NCBI RefSeq assembly: GCF_029867415.1
Contig: NC_081183.1
Span: 113,745,061-113,809,060 of the forward strand
Length of the DNA: 64,000 nucleotides
Direction of reading: 5' to 3'
Source: Vicia villosa
Taxonomy: Eukaryota; Streptophyta; Magnoliopsida; Fabales; Fabaceae
Shown here: piece after piece, positions 11,401-22,277 of the stretch
Layout: each line of letters begins with the position of its first letter
How positions within the stretch are numbered: position 1 is the stretch's first letter
Notes under the pieces: generated by a model
The model's input: only the letters and a program-made list of their open reading frames with translations
What the model was told of the DNA's origin: nothing
Databases searched by the model: none
Program-made: the position numbers and the translations under genes

Positions 11401-12139
11401 TTCTCAGGACTATGTAGACAGAAAAAGGACATGATCACCACCAAAACAATGATGACCATAAGAAAAAACGTATCCATCCACTTTGCCATTCTTGCCGGGG
11501 AAGAAGAGAAAATATCTATGAGATAGAAATCTAGGAGATGAGTGAAATTTGATGTGAGAATTTATGAAAAAAATGAGGGGTATTTATAGAGTGAAAAGAA
11601 GGATGGAGACGTTGGGGAATGAAGTGATGTCGTACAAAAAAGGAAAGTTTGAATGATAGTAGGTTTTGAAAGAAAGTGTATGGTAGGGTTTGAAAAGAAA
11701 GATGTATGGAATAAAGTTAGGATTTGATTTGAAAGAAAGAGATTTGAAAAGAAAGGAAAAGATTTGAAAACAATAATATAGTACAAAAATTAGTGGGAAA
11801 CAAAAAACTAATAATAATTTAATTGTTACCAGTACAGTTTGAATCCCCGGACTTTGCGCCTGCAAAATTTAATTCTGTACCAATTGCGTCGGTATTATTT
11901 ATCTGAAAATAAATCTCAAATAAACAGCGTGTGAAGTGATAAACAGTATGTGGCGTTTGTGTAAGAATAAATTCAACAGCGAATCAAAATACCGTACAAA
12001 ACCTTCTTAAAACTGAGTATTCATAAAATCAGGATATTTATGAAATAAAATCCAAGGTTATATGAAACTTCAAATTTTTAGACAGAAGTCCGTTGCCTTC
12101 TCTTTTGAAAAAGATGCGGGAAAATTTTGGGGTATAACA
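8466..12139 (-). mobile_element. 5' LTR of Ogre-1, about 3.7 kb
   Basis: On the minus strand it begins with TGTTATACCCCAAAATTTT at 12139. It shares blocks with the two solo LTRs: the ATGTCCTCTA..AAG..ACTTTGGAA segment near 10190 (also 19808 and 41155), the segment around 10285 with TGTAATGT and CCAAATGG (also 19914 and 41264), and the repeated TTGACTTTT/GTTGACTG run near 10580. The PBS-proximal end with the GTCGCCACC and GAAGGTGT blocks is absent, consistent with a deletion at 8465/8466. No coding sequence is present; the short ORFs near 11.6-12.4 kb are low-complexity. Confidence 0.65.
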
Positions 12140-12517
12140 ATAATGTTTTTGTGAGTGCAAAATATCCTTCATAAAAGGGTCGTGATAGATCAAAGTGATT
12201 ACGGCGTATGTTATCCTCCGGAGATTTTTTGCAGTTTCGTTTCGTTGCTTTTGTGTTGAAATTTTTTTTTGTAAGTTCCCCATAATAAATTCAGTATAAA
12301 GTTTATGAAAATTTTTTCCTTTGCAAATGGCATTGAAATAACGAGAAAGCGCGGTATGAAGAAAAGAAAACTTTATTGATATTGCCTTAAGTCGGCGAAT
12401 GTACAAGATGTGAAAAGAAAATAACAAATAGAAATGATATTAATACTATCGTTACTCCTTTGTTCTCCAGGGTCCCATTAATCCTTTTCCTTTAGAAGTG
12501 AATAATTGCACGAATCC
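12140..12517 (-). other. Ogre-2 3' untranslated sequence
   Basis: A stretch of 378 bp between the integrase stop and the Ogre-1 LTR terminus at 12139. No convincing polypurine tract abuts 12139, which fits the idea that Ogre-1 inserted here rather than that this is Ogre-2's own LTR boundary. The 5 bases at 12140-12144 (ATAAT) would then be the target duplication. Confidence 0.45.
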
Positions 12518-14462
12518 TTATCCTTTGTATTTCGTCTTTGGCTCATAGCCTATGATCCTGCCTTTGTTAGGCGTAATATTTCTTGCCGCATCGGAATTGA
12601 TTGGGGGCGGTAATTCATCCCCGTCCATTGTAGTGAGGACAAGTTCTCCTCCTGAGAATACAGTTTTTATGACATATGGACCTTCGTAGTTGGGTGTCCA
12701 TTTTCCATGGGCATCAAGTCGAGGTAGTAGAATTTTCTTGAGAATGACATCTCCTTCTTTGAAAGTTCGAGGACGAACCTTTTTATCGAACGCCTTTTTC
12801 ATCCTTTTTTGATAGAGTTGCCCGTGACACAAAGCCGCCAGTCGCTTTTCTTCAATGAGATTAAGCTGATCAAAACGGGTTTTTACCCATTCCGATTATT
12901 CTAACTTTGTGTCCGCCAAGACTCGTAATGAAGGAATCTCCACTTCGATAGGGAGGACTGCTTCCATACCGTAAACCAAGGAAAAATGGAGTTGCTCCTG
13001 CGGATGTGCATACCGAGGTTCTGTAGCCGTGCAGGGCGAAAGGAAGCATTTTGTGCCAGTCCTTGTATGTTTTCACCATTTTTTGTATTATCTTTTTGAT
13101 GTTCTTATTCGCAGCTTCGACAATGCCATTCATTTTAGGCCTGTATGGTGAAGAATTGTGATGTTCGATCTTGAAATCCTCGCACAGCTCCTTCATCATG
13201 TTGTTATTTAGATTCGACCCATTGTCGGTGATGATCCTGTTTGGAACCTCATACCGGCAGATGATGTTATGCTTAATGAACCGGGTGACTACTTGTCTTG
13301 TCACGTTTGTGAAAGAAGCGGGTTCAACCCATTTGGTGAAGTAATATATGGTAACCAATATGAATTGGTGTCCATTAAAAGCTTTCGGTTCAATCATCCC
13401 TATCATGTCAATCCCCCACATTACAAACGGCCACGGTGAACTCAGAACGTTCAACGGATTAGGCAGCATATGTATTTTGTCAGTGTAGATTTGACATCTG
13501 TGACATGTTCTTGCGTATTGGAAACAGTTAGCTTCCATTGTCAGCCAGTAATATCCTGCTCGTAGTATTTTTCTCGCCATTGAAAGTACGTTTGCATGGG
13601 TTCCGAAGGTTCCTTCGTGTACTTCTTTGATAATCTCCTTGGCCTCATTTTTATCCACACATCTCAGCAATACCGAGTCATAATTTCGTTTGTATAGGAT
13701 ATCTCCGCTCAAGAAGAACTTGGCTGCCAATTTCCTTAGTGTCTTTTTGTCGATTGCGGAGGCATTCTCTGGGTATTCTTGTTTCTCCAGGTACCCTTTG
13801 ATATCATGGAACCATGGTTTGTTATTAGGTTGCTCCTCGATTGTGAGACAATAGGAAGGCTCATCGAAGTGTCTAACCGTTATTTGTGGTTCATGGTTCG
13901 GCCAATTTACTTTGAACATGGAGGAAAGTGTTGCCAGTGTGTCAGCCATTTGATTCTCTTCCCTTGGGATGTGAGTAAAAGTGATTGTTTCAAATTCAAC
14001 CATTAACTCTAATATGAGGTCCCGGTATGGGATTAGCTTTGCATCTCGAGTATCCCATTCTTTATTGACTTGGTGGATCACCATTTCTGAATCCCTATAC
14101 ACCTCGAGCAGTTTAATCCTTAGATCAATCGCAGCTTCTAACCCCAGTATGCACGCTTCATATTCTGCAATATTGTTGGTGCAGTCAAAGCATAATCTCG
14201 CAGTGAAAGGTAAGTGACGATTGTCAGGAGATGTCAAGACCGCCCCTATGCCATGTCCTAGTGCATATGAGGCCCCATCGAACGTAAGTGTCCATATTGC
14301 CCCTGGTTCGGGTCCTTCGTCGGATCCTGGTATTTCGTAGTCCCTTATCACCATGATGTCCTCGTCAAGAAAGTCGAATTTCATAGATTGGTATTCTTCG
14401 AGGAGCTGGTGGGAAAGATGTTCTTCCAATACACTCCCCTTTATTGCTTTCTGAGTGACATA
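12518..14462 (-). pseudogene. Ogre-2 second RNase H and integrase (broken)
   Basis: The frame continues directly from the RNase H entry after a TAA at 14463-14465. It encodes an archaeal-type RNase H (WTLTFDGASYALGHGIG, NNIAEYEACILGLEAA), a mark of the Tat lineage, then an HHCC zinc finger (HEGTFGTHAN, CHRCQIY). The integrase core follows with its acidic residues in WGIDMIG, ITDNGSN and NGIVEAANK. A frameshift near 12940 and a stop near 12897 break the region after the core. The C-terminal part (12832-12518) has the GKWTPNYEGPYVIKTVFSGG block and ends at a TAA. Integrase would insert element DNA in the nucleus; this copy is dead. Confidence 0.85.
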
Positions 14463-16031
14463 TTATATGTCGTATTGTGAGAGTAACACTTGCCACCTTA
14501 CAATTCTTCCTGTGAGAGCATGCTTTTTGAACACGTATTTCAAAGGATCCATCCTGGATATCAACCATGTGGAATGTGTCAGCATATATTGCCGTAGACG
14601 TTTGGAGGCCCATGCTAGGGCACAACATGTCTTTTCCAATGGTGAATATTGAGATTCACAATCCGTGAATTTCTTGCTAAGATAGTAAATAGCGTGCTCT
14701 TTTCTGCCTGTTTCATCCTGTTGCCCCAATACACATCCCATAGACCTTTCGAGAACTGTGAGATACATGATTAGTGGTCTCCCTGGCACGGGAGGTATGA
14801 TAATCGGTGGTTTTGTAAGTATCTCTTTATAGCTTCGAAGGCTACTTGACAATCGTCACTCCATTTGATCGGCTGATCTTTCCTTAGTAACTTGAATATA
14901 GGCTCACACATGGCTGTCAGATGTGAGATGAACGTTGAGATGTAGTTCAACCTACCCAAGAACCCACGAACCTCTTTTTCTGTCTTTGGGGCAGGGCAGG
15001 CATTTCTTGTATAACCTTCACCTTGTTAGGATCTACTTCAATGCTTCGCTGGCTCACAATGAATCCAATAGCTTTCCTGACCTCACACCAAATGTACACT
15101 TGTTCGGGTTTAACCTTAGCTTGAACTTCTTCAAGGGCTCAAACAATTTCTGCAGGTGTGTAATATGCTCTTCCTCGGTACAAGACTTAGCAATCATATC
15201 ATCCACGTATACTTCGACCTCCTTGTGGATCATGTCATGGAACAGTGTGACCATGGCTCGTTGATATGTTGCCCCTGCGTTTCTTAATCCAAAAGGCATT
15301 ACCTTGTAGCAGAAGGTGCCCCAGGGTGTCATAAAGGTTGTCTTCTCCATGTCTTCCGGAGCCATTTTAATTTGATTATACCCAGAGAACCCATCCATGA
15401 AGGAGAAAACCGAAGCTTGTGCTGTATTGTCCACCAACACGTCTATGTGCGGTAGTGGAATTCCTCTTTTGGACTTGCTTTGTTCAGATCTCTATAATCC
15501 ACACACATGCGTACTTCCCCGTCTTTCTTAGGAACTGGAACTATGTTAGCAATACATGGTGGATAGTCAACCATGGCAAGAAACCCTGCGTCGAACTGTT
15601 TGAGTACCTCTTCTCGGATTTTGTTATCCATGTCAGGACGAACTCTCCTACGCTTTTGTTTGACTATTGTACATCCTTCTTTGAGTGGTAATCTATGTAC
15701 AAAGATATTCGTATCCAACCCTGGCATGCCACGGTATGACCAAGCAAATATTTCTGCGTACTCGTGGAGGAGCTTGATTAGTGTTGCTTTCACGTCCTCG
15801 TTCAGTGTTGCCCCAATCTTGATTTCTCTGGGTTCTTTGTCCGTATCCAATTTTATGATGTCAATGGCCTCCTAATGAGGGAGCATGCTTTTGGATTCTC
15901 TGTCTATTAACCTTGACAATTCTTCTGGAAGTTCATCGTCTTCCTCATCCCCTTCCTCGAACTGATTAGAGAGAGCCTCGAGTTTATATTGAGTTTCAGC
16001 AGTATTATTATCGGTAGTGTTAGAATGTGAT
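14463..16031 (-). pseudogene. Ogre-2 reverse transcriptase and RNase H (broken)
   Basis: This exon starts just after the predicted intron acceptor with an acidic linker. A TAG at 15872-15874 replaces an expected glutamine. RT motifs follow: VPKKDGEVRMCVDYRDLN, FSFMDGFSGYNQIKMAPE, MTPWGTFCYKVMPFGLRNAG and an intact YVDDMIAKS at about 15192-15211. Frameshifts occur near 15441, 15065 and 14990. RNase H (MYLTVLERSMGCVLGQQDE, HAIYYLSKKFTDCESQY) spans about 14790-14463 and stops at the TAA of 14463-14465, again at an expected glutamine. Confidence 0.85.
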
Positions 16032-16282
16032 CTGCACATATTTTATGTTTTGTTTTTAGTATGCAGATATGGATGTGTTTTTGTGATAAAGTTTATTTGT
16101 CATTTTGAAAAGAAATAAATGCAAGAATAGACAAGACTTTTTTTTCAATACCAAATGAAAAAACAATTTTAATGATAAACCTTAAATTTTAAAAGAAATG
16201 GGGCCCTTACAACCAACTATGTGCTTCGGGTGAGGCACGAGCGTTATTGTCTTTATTGGAAAATAAAACAGAAGTAAATTAC
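16032..16282 (-). other. Predicted intron of Ogre-2, protease linker to RT
   Basis: The linker ends in a conserved NW..IPEI block and reaches a TAA overlapping a donor GTAATTTAC at 16282. The acceptor ATATGTGCAG ends at 16032. Removing 251 nt joins the linker to the RT exon in frame. Position, phase and size resemble the 267 nt intron predicted in Ogre-1. Confidence 0.6.
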
Positions 16283-16386
16283 TTTGAAACAAAAACTATC
16301 TCCGGTATCTCCAGGCTCGTCCAATTCTGGAGCTGCTCTCCTTATCTCACCCTTCGGATGAAGTTGGATGTTCCCTCCTTAGAGTC
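16283..16386 (-). pseudogene. End of Ogre-2 protease-RT linker
   Basis: A short remainder of the first exon lies between the intron donor and the solo LTR. It carries the family block QNWTSLEIPEI and one internal TGA/TAA-type stop. The GAGTC at 16382-16386 is the left copy of the solo LTR target duplication; the reading frame resumes on the other side at 20518. Confidence 0.6.
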
Positions 16387-16531
16387 TGTAACACGGTGAA
16401 CTGACTTTATTCGAAATGTTGCGGTAAGTAAGAGTCGCCACCGACTTTTATTTTATCCAATTAAGAAAGGCTAAAAGAACAGAAAAAAACCTTTTTAAAA
16501 GACTTTGAGTTCGGGGTGTAAGTTATACAAA

Positions 16532-16553
16532 GGGAAGGTGTAAGGCACCCTTT
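16532..16553 (-). other. Conserved GGTGCC-type block of Ogre LTRs
   Basis: The motif GGGAAGGTGTAAGGCACCC lies about 145 bp inside the PBS-side end of solo LTR 1. Near-identical motifs lie about 112-115 bp inside the same end of three other LTRs (24592-24613, 38869-38890, 42507-42528), although the LTR bodies differ greatly. Confidence 0.7.
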
Positions 16554-17975
16554 GCATCCATAGTATTCCATGGGCTCTTAATTGCTTAGCTCACTTTATT
16601 TTCAAAATGCTTGAATTGTTTGAAATGTAGGGTGTGAATAGTAAAAACTTTACTTAAGGACTTTAGCTTGTAAATAAGCATAGCCTTGTTTGAAAGAATT
16701 TGAAAATAAGTGGGAAAAAGAGTTTCGAATTTGAATTTGAAAAAGAGCAAGCAATTAAAAAAGCAATTACCCTTAAGTTTGAAAAAAAAACGTTCTTTTA
16801 GCTTTTCAGGGTCAAAGGGTCTATCCATACCATGAGAGGGCAGGAAGTCTTTCAATTGGATGTTGAAGGGTCATCGAGATTATCGTTCGCCACAAGATTG
16901 TCCCTACCATAAAGAGGGCAGGTAGTCTAAGGGAAGGATATAATAGTCATTTAATTTTTTAGGCAACAGGCGAGGATACCTTAGCAATTGGGACAATCAT
17001 ATTTTACCGAGGCAGCTTCGAGGGAGTTTCAATAACTTTAAAGGCAACATTGCTTTAGGTATCCTCGGAATCGAGGGACTTGACTATTTAGTATACTTAG
17101 AGGCAACAAGGCAACAGTAATAAGGCAACAAGGCAACCAGAGGGATTACCCTAAAGGTGTGTGGGTGCACAATCATGTGGTTAACTTCGATGATATTTAT
17201 CTTGTAAAAATTAGTGATCTAAGTTATTTAGTAGGCTTGCACTCCTTAGGATTACTAACCATGGCAGAAAATAAAATAGTTAAAATCCTACGCTATTACA
17301 ATAAACACCTGCGAGGATGGGGAAAATTAAAAGGCGAAAAATAAAACCTAACCTATTACAATAAAACCCTTATAGGGTAACAGAAAAATAAAGGCAGAAA
17401 ATAAGAGAGAACAATAATTAATTTACAGATCTTCAACCTTGATCTCCCTCGAACCTTCGATTGACTCTGAACATCTGAGAATTAAACGGACAATAATAGG
17501 GGTGAGTGTAGGAGAGATTCATTGACTACTTGAAGTAAACCCTATTTTGGGCAAAGAGGCAAAATAAAAATTAAAATGATATTTAAACAAAGCAAGAGTT
17601 AGAGACTTAGCTTTTTGATCTGATGGCGCGTGGCTGAAAGATCCTGATTAATCCTGAAAAAATGAAGAAGAGAAAGGTAGAAAACTTTTTGTGGCAAATA
17701 AAAGACATTGATAAGAAATAAAAGAGGTTCTAAAAAAAATGCAAAGGTTTTGAAAACATTCAGGGTAAACCCTGATTTTTAGGGAATGGAGGTTTTATGA
17801 GAAAATTCGATACATTAATTAATGGACAACGCCTACCTAAAAATACCTAAGGCTACTAGGGTTTATAAATGAATCGAGGTTAACAAACCTAACAAAAAAT
17901 TAATTATTGGTTTTAACCTAATTAATTTTAGAATCAACTAATCCTGATTAAATTACAAACCCTAAATTGATTTTA

Positions 17976-18148
17976 GGGTTAATAGTAGTTCACCCCCCTG
18001 TAATGTTAGCGAATTTTGCTTTTCCCCCCTCCCTACCTTTTGGCAACGGTTTTTTCAAAAATACCGTTGCCATAACATGCCTTTGGCAACGGTAGGGGGG
18101 TAAACCGAAACATGCTCATATTACAAGGGGGTAAACTACTATTAACCC
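17976..18148. mobile_element. 173-bp MITE, Mutator-like, in solo LTR 1
   Basis: Both ends start GGGTTAATAGTAGTT when read inward and stay matched for about 36 bp with roughly five mismatches. The element is flanked by a perfect 9-bp direct repeat TTGATTTTA (17967-17975 and 18149-18157). Nine-base duplications are typical of the Mutator superfamily. The interior holds a further inverted pair, GGCAACGGT and ACCGTTGCC. It has no coding capacity and must have been moved by a transposase from elsewhere. Confidence 0.85.
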
Positions 18149-18606
18149 TTGATTTTATATTGACCTAAATTAATTAATCCTAATTTAAATTCAATTAACC
18201 TAATTTTATTAATTATTTTACCTAATTAAAATTAATTTTCTAATTATTAAATCAAATTAATTTAATTATCTAAAAAGAAAATAACTTTATTCTTAACAAA
18301 AGGTTTTAAAAAGAAGAAATTATTAAAGGCATGTTTTTAGTTAAAGAGAAAAATAATAAAATTTGAAATCAATTAAAGCAATAAGAAAGTATATAAAAAA
18401 ACTAATAAAACCTGGCGCAATTATCCTATGTGAGGAGGCTTGGGATGTCCATGATGAGGCAGCGTCTCCAGGACCCTTAGATTCGTCTTTGGAAAGATCC
18501 ATCGGCTGACGTTGGTGGTTGTACCGTGGGCGCGCGTTGATTGAGTACATTGGATCTGCAATCAAAGACTATCCAAGAAAATAGTAAAAATACATGTAAT
18601 TGCCAG

Positions 18607-18652
18607 GGATCGATCCCATGTCACTTGTCTCATAAGTCCTTCCGCCTGGCCA
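18607..18652 (-). other. tRNA-like A-box/B-box relic in solo LTR 1
   Basis: On the minus strand TGGCCAGGCGG (18652-18642) resembles a Pol III A box, and GGATCGATCC (18616-18607) resembles a B box 25 nt further on. The same pair with almost the same spacing occurs in solo LTR 2. No cloverleaf can be drawn, so it is not a tRNA gene; it may be a SINE or tRNA remnant. Confidence 0.35.
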
Positions 18653-20517
18653 ATTAAGATGCTTGTTTTTGTTGTTAGTGGGTTAACCAAAGCATAATAA
18701 ATATAAAAACAAAGGAACTTAAGTGGAAAAGTAAAAAAAACTTATCAGAATTGGGCCCACATATTATGCTGCAGCCAATCGAAACTGTAGAGAGAGGACG
18801 CTTGACTTTGACTGTCCAATGGAAGGTCATGAAAGTGTCACGCAACGAATTCAATTTTCCCAAGGTTTTTGCATCCACCGGAACAGTGATCCCGATCACC
18901 ATCTCCGATCACCTCCAACATCAAACCTGCAATACAAGCATCAAAAGAAACAAAAAAAGACCCAGATCAAATAAATCGACCCCTGCGATTTTGATGGTGG
19001 GCTTAGTTTTCTCAGAAATGGTCTGCAACTAGGGTTTCGAAGCTTTGCCGTTTTCAAGCCCTAACAATGGTGACTCTTCGTTCCTCTACCAAATCCTCAA
19101 AACGATGATCCAAACCGGTGTGGTCCTGCTGGTGATGTTTTGGCGCGTTGCTGACTTCAAAAATGTTGAGGAAGACTGCTGGTAACTTCAAGAACGTGAT
19201 GCATGCCTCAAAATTATCTGAGGTTGGCTGTAGGGGAAGATATCTTGTGCCCTAGTTTTTTTTGAATTTCTTGAAAGCTTTAGCAAGGTTGGAGGCTAGG
19301 GTTTTCTTCTCTTTTTTCGTTCTCCCCTAGTGTTGAATGAATTTGGATATATATAGGGAGTGCATTAGGTTAGAAGCATGGGCTTGGATCCACATATTTT
19401 TTGAATAAATATTTGCTTGATAATATACATGAATCTTTCTATTTTTGAAACCTATCTTGCCCCAACTATTCCTCACGAATTTCCATATATTAAGCTCAGA
19501 TATTTACTCAAGATTTGATCACAAAATAAACCAATACTATATCTTTTATGTTTTACATTATTTGTTTACTTTATTTAAGAATTTAAATAAATAAATTCCA
19601 AATAAAAATAAAATAATGGCATCATGAGTCTTGTAATGGGTCATGAACATGTTTAGAGTCCAAAACCTAAGCCCAACAGTCAAAACGATCAAGTTTGTTC
19701 ACCATGACTTTTGTGCATTCCTTGAATTTTGGCCGACTTTAGCAAACCATAACTCCTTCAATGTTTATCATATGGAGATGATCTAGGACTTTTTGGAAAG
19801 CCCAAGATGTCCTCTAAAAGCCACTTTGGAACATATTTTCCATTCAGAGATTTTATCTTGATGATATGGCTCCTGACGAAAAACAGCTTTTTGCGATCCT
19901 TTAGAAGGACTTGTAATGTTTTGGCTCATATCTCCCAAATGGTGCATTTCTGGCCTTGGCTTGTGAGAGACAAAGTTGTAGAGAATTCAATTTCATTCAA
20001 ATTGAGATTTGGATGGAAAATTTCTGATGTTCCATGTGAAAGTTATGGCTGGTCAAAGTTCAGTTGACTTTAGGTCCAAAAACCCTAATTTATAAAGTTT
20101 GAGTTTTGATGATTTTAGAGGTTTCCTTGATGAATCATGATCAATCCTTGATCAAATGATGAATGATACTTCAAAATAAGGATGTTGACCCAAAATCAGG
20201 AATTTTGATTGTACTTTGACCACATTTGACTTTTAGGTAAACTTAGTCAACTGTTGACTTTTTGAGCAATTGAGTGATCAATCCTTGGCATCAGAGCTTG
20301 ACACTTGGCATGAGGGACCTTTGAAGCTTATGAGAAGCCATGGGATCCATTTGAGGTCTTAGAACTTGATTTTACTTTGAGAAATACAAAACCCTAGTTT
20401 AGAGGTTGTTGCTTAGGAGAGAGACTGCATGTTTCCTTCTTGTGTATCTTTGAGCATTTGAAAGTCAGATGGACTGAAATATGAATAAATATAATGGTCA
20501 AATTTTGGGGTATGACA

Positions 20518-22267
20518 GAGTCCGTGTTGGATATCATAGCTACATGTTCGTACCCGTCTATCACGAAAGTCTGCATAATCGGGGGGAATCGTTGTTCCTC
20601 TTTTGCAGCGTTTGTGATCTTCGATGGTTGATATCCTAACCCTAAGCGATCCTTCTTCTCCAGGATTTCCGGAACTTTTCCCTAGCCTTCCACATTCATG
20701 TCTTGTAGGTCTCTCCAAGATGTTACCGCCCTTCGTATTTTCTCCACGGGTAGTGTGACTGCAGTTGCAATCTCTAACGCCTGGAACGCAGTTTCTAATG
20801 CCCCTTCTCCAGCCTCGATATATTTGTATGAATCCAAGTTGCCGACAAATATATCTTCCACTCCATTTACAGTTACTATGGAATTTTAATCCACTAATTT
20901 TATTTTCTGATGAAGAGTAGATGTGACTGCCCCAGCTGCGTGAATCTAAGGACGCCCCGTAGGCATGTGTAAGCTGGCTCTATCTCCATCACTTGGAAGT
21001 TGATACAGAAGGTATAAGGACCAACTGCAACCGGTAGGTCTACTTCTCCAAACACTGGACTCTGTGATCCATCGAAGGCTTTGACCACTAGATGGCTTGG
21101 TCTGACAACAAGACCTTCCAGGGCTATCTTTTCGAGGGGTTCTTTTGGCATCACATTTAGTGACGAACCTGTATCAATCAGAACCCTAGATAGATGAGCT
21201 TTCCTGCATTGTATAGAGATGTGCAAGGCTTTGTTGTGTGCTTTTCCTTGCGGAGGTAACTAATGGTCACTAAACCCCAGACATGCCCCAACGGTGAGAT
21301 TAGCCACTATCCCATCAAATTGATTTACAATGATGTCCTTAGTTATGTGGGCGGCGTTCATAATCTTCATCAAGGCGTCTCGATGCTTCTCGGAGTTTAC
21401 TAGTAGTGATATTTTGGATGGCGTCTGTTGTAACTGATCTACCACCCTATAATCACTTTTCTTGATCAAACCTAAAAATTCCTCGACATCCTTATTAGTG
21501 ACTTCTTTATCCTTAGGAGTATCAACATTTGATCCTATCGCAGCTTGATCACTCGTTTGTGTCGAGTTTTCATTAGGCTTTGGTTGTGCCTGTGCAGTTT
21601 TGAATATGCGACCACTATGGGTCATGCCTCCAGGTCCCAAGATATTTGACACTGAAGTATTAGCACCGGAATTGTATTCCCAGGGTACTGTTTTCATTTT
21701 GACTAAAGGATATGGAGCTCTATTCTTGTTGGTCGGGATCACCTTAGTATGCTCTTGTGCAGGTATCCACAACGGTGGTTTAGAGCATGGGATGATTAAT
21801 GGCTTCCTTGTCCCTTGGCTAGGTATCAGCAATGGCTCGTTTCTATCCACCATAGCTACATATTCCTCCTCAGAGTGTTCCTTTAGTTGAATCAACCCTT
21901 GATCCATGAGCCTTTGCAGAGTGTCTTTAAAAGCTTCTTTATGTTCTAAGATGAACCCCTTTATAAGTAGATACCTCTTAAGTGCGTCTATGGGGGAACT
22001 TCTTTGTTGAACCAACTCTTGCTTGGTAACGAACTCTATTGCATTGACTGCCCCATCATGGTGAGGCATAGGATTCGTCTTCACGTTGGTTTTATCAAAG
22101 GCAATTTCCCCTGACTCTATTAGATCCTAAACTTTATGCCTGAAGGCCCAACATTTTTCCAATGTGTGTCTAGGGGAATTAGCATGGTATTCGCACCTTT
22201 CATTGGCATTGATTTGGGTAGAACCTTCCCTAGAAGAGGAGGTGCCAATGGTTTGATCTCTACCAAT
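20518..22267 (-). pseudogene. Ogre-2 protease region, first duplicate (broken)
   Basis: This region follows gag. The piece 22084-21260 holds the Gag-protease spacer (VNAIEFVTKQELVQQRSS, WEYNSGANTSVSNILGPGG) and the start of the protease domain, ending at a TAG where the second copy has GAG. The piece 21226-20900 has the active site LIDTGSSLNVMP, KAFDGSQSPVFGEVDLPV and the block before LLGRP, then a frameshift. The last part to 20518 is linker with a DRRVRTC-like stretch in an alternative frame. Protease would process Gag-Pol. The second duplicate is at 35763-37107. Confidence 0.75.
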
Positions 22268-22277
22268 GACTCACTTA

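Larger units (their letters stand above)
521..12139 (-). mobile_element. Ogre-1, Ty3/gypsy Ogre-type retrotransposon, 3' part missing
   Basis: Read on the minus strand the order is 5' LTR (12139-8466), damaged primer site, leader, ORF1 (7788-6521), gag (6164-4485), protease and linker (about 4510-2394), intron (2393-2127), then RT and RNase H (2126-521). An ORF upstream of gag and an intron between protease and RT are known marks of the Ogre group. The element is interrupted at 520 by another LTR, so the end of RNase H, integrase and the 3' LTR should lie left of the window. Frameshifts, stops and a mutated RT active site make it non-autonomous. Confidence 0.8.
16387..20517 (-). mobile_element. 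Solo LTR 1 (Ogre type) with GAGTC target duplication
   Basis: The plus strand begins TGTAACACGGTGAACTGAC and ends GGGGTATGACA, flanked on both sides by GAGTC (16382-16386 and 20518-20522). Length is 4131 bp. No internal coding region, second LTR or primer site is present, so it is a solo LTR left by recombination between two LTRs. It interrupts the protease-RT linker of Ogre-2. It contains GTCGCCACC and GGGAAGGTGTAAGGCACCC blocks near its PBS side and a nested MITE. Strand is assigned from the ACCCC-type LTR start at 20517. Confidence 0.9.

Noticed and set aside
11562..11865. Overlapping minus-strand ORFs rich in Phe and Ser
   Set aside because: Low-complexity AT-rich LTR sequence with no domain; two frames are open at once.
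8466..12139. 3' LTR of Ogre-2
   Set aside because: It does not resemble the Ogre-2 5' LTR at 24478-26211 in length or sequence. It is better read as the 5' LTR of Ogre-1.
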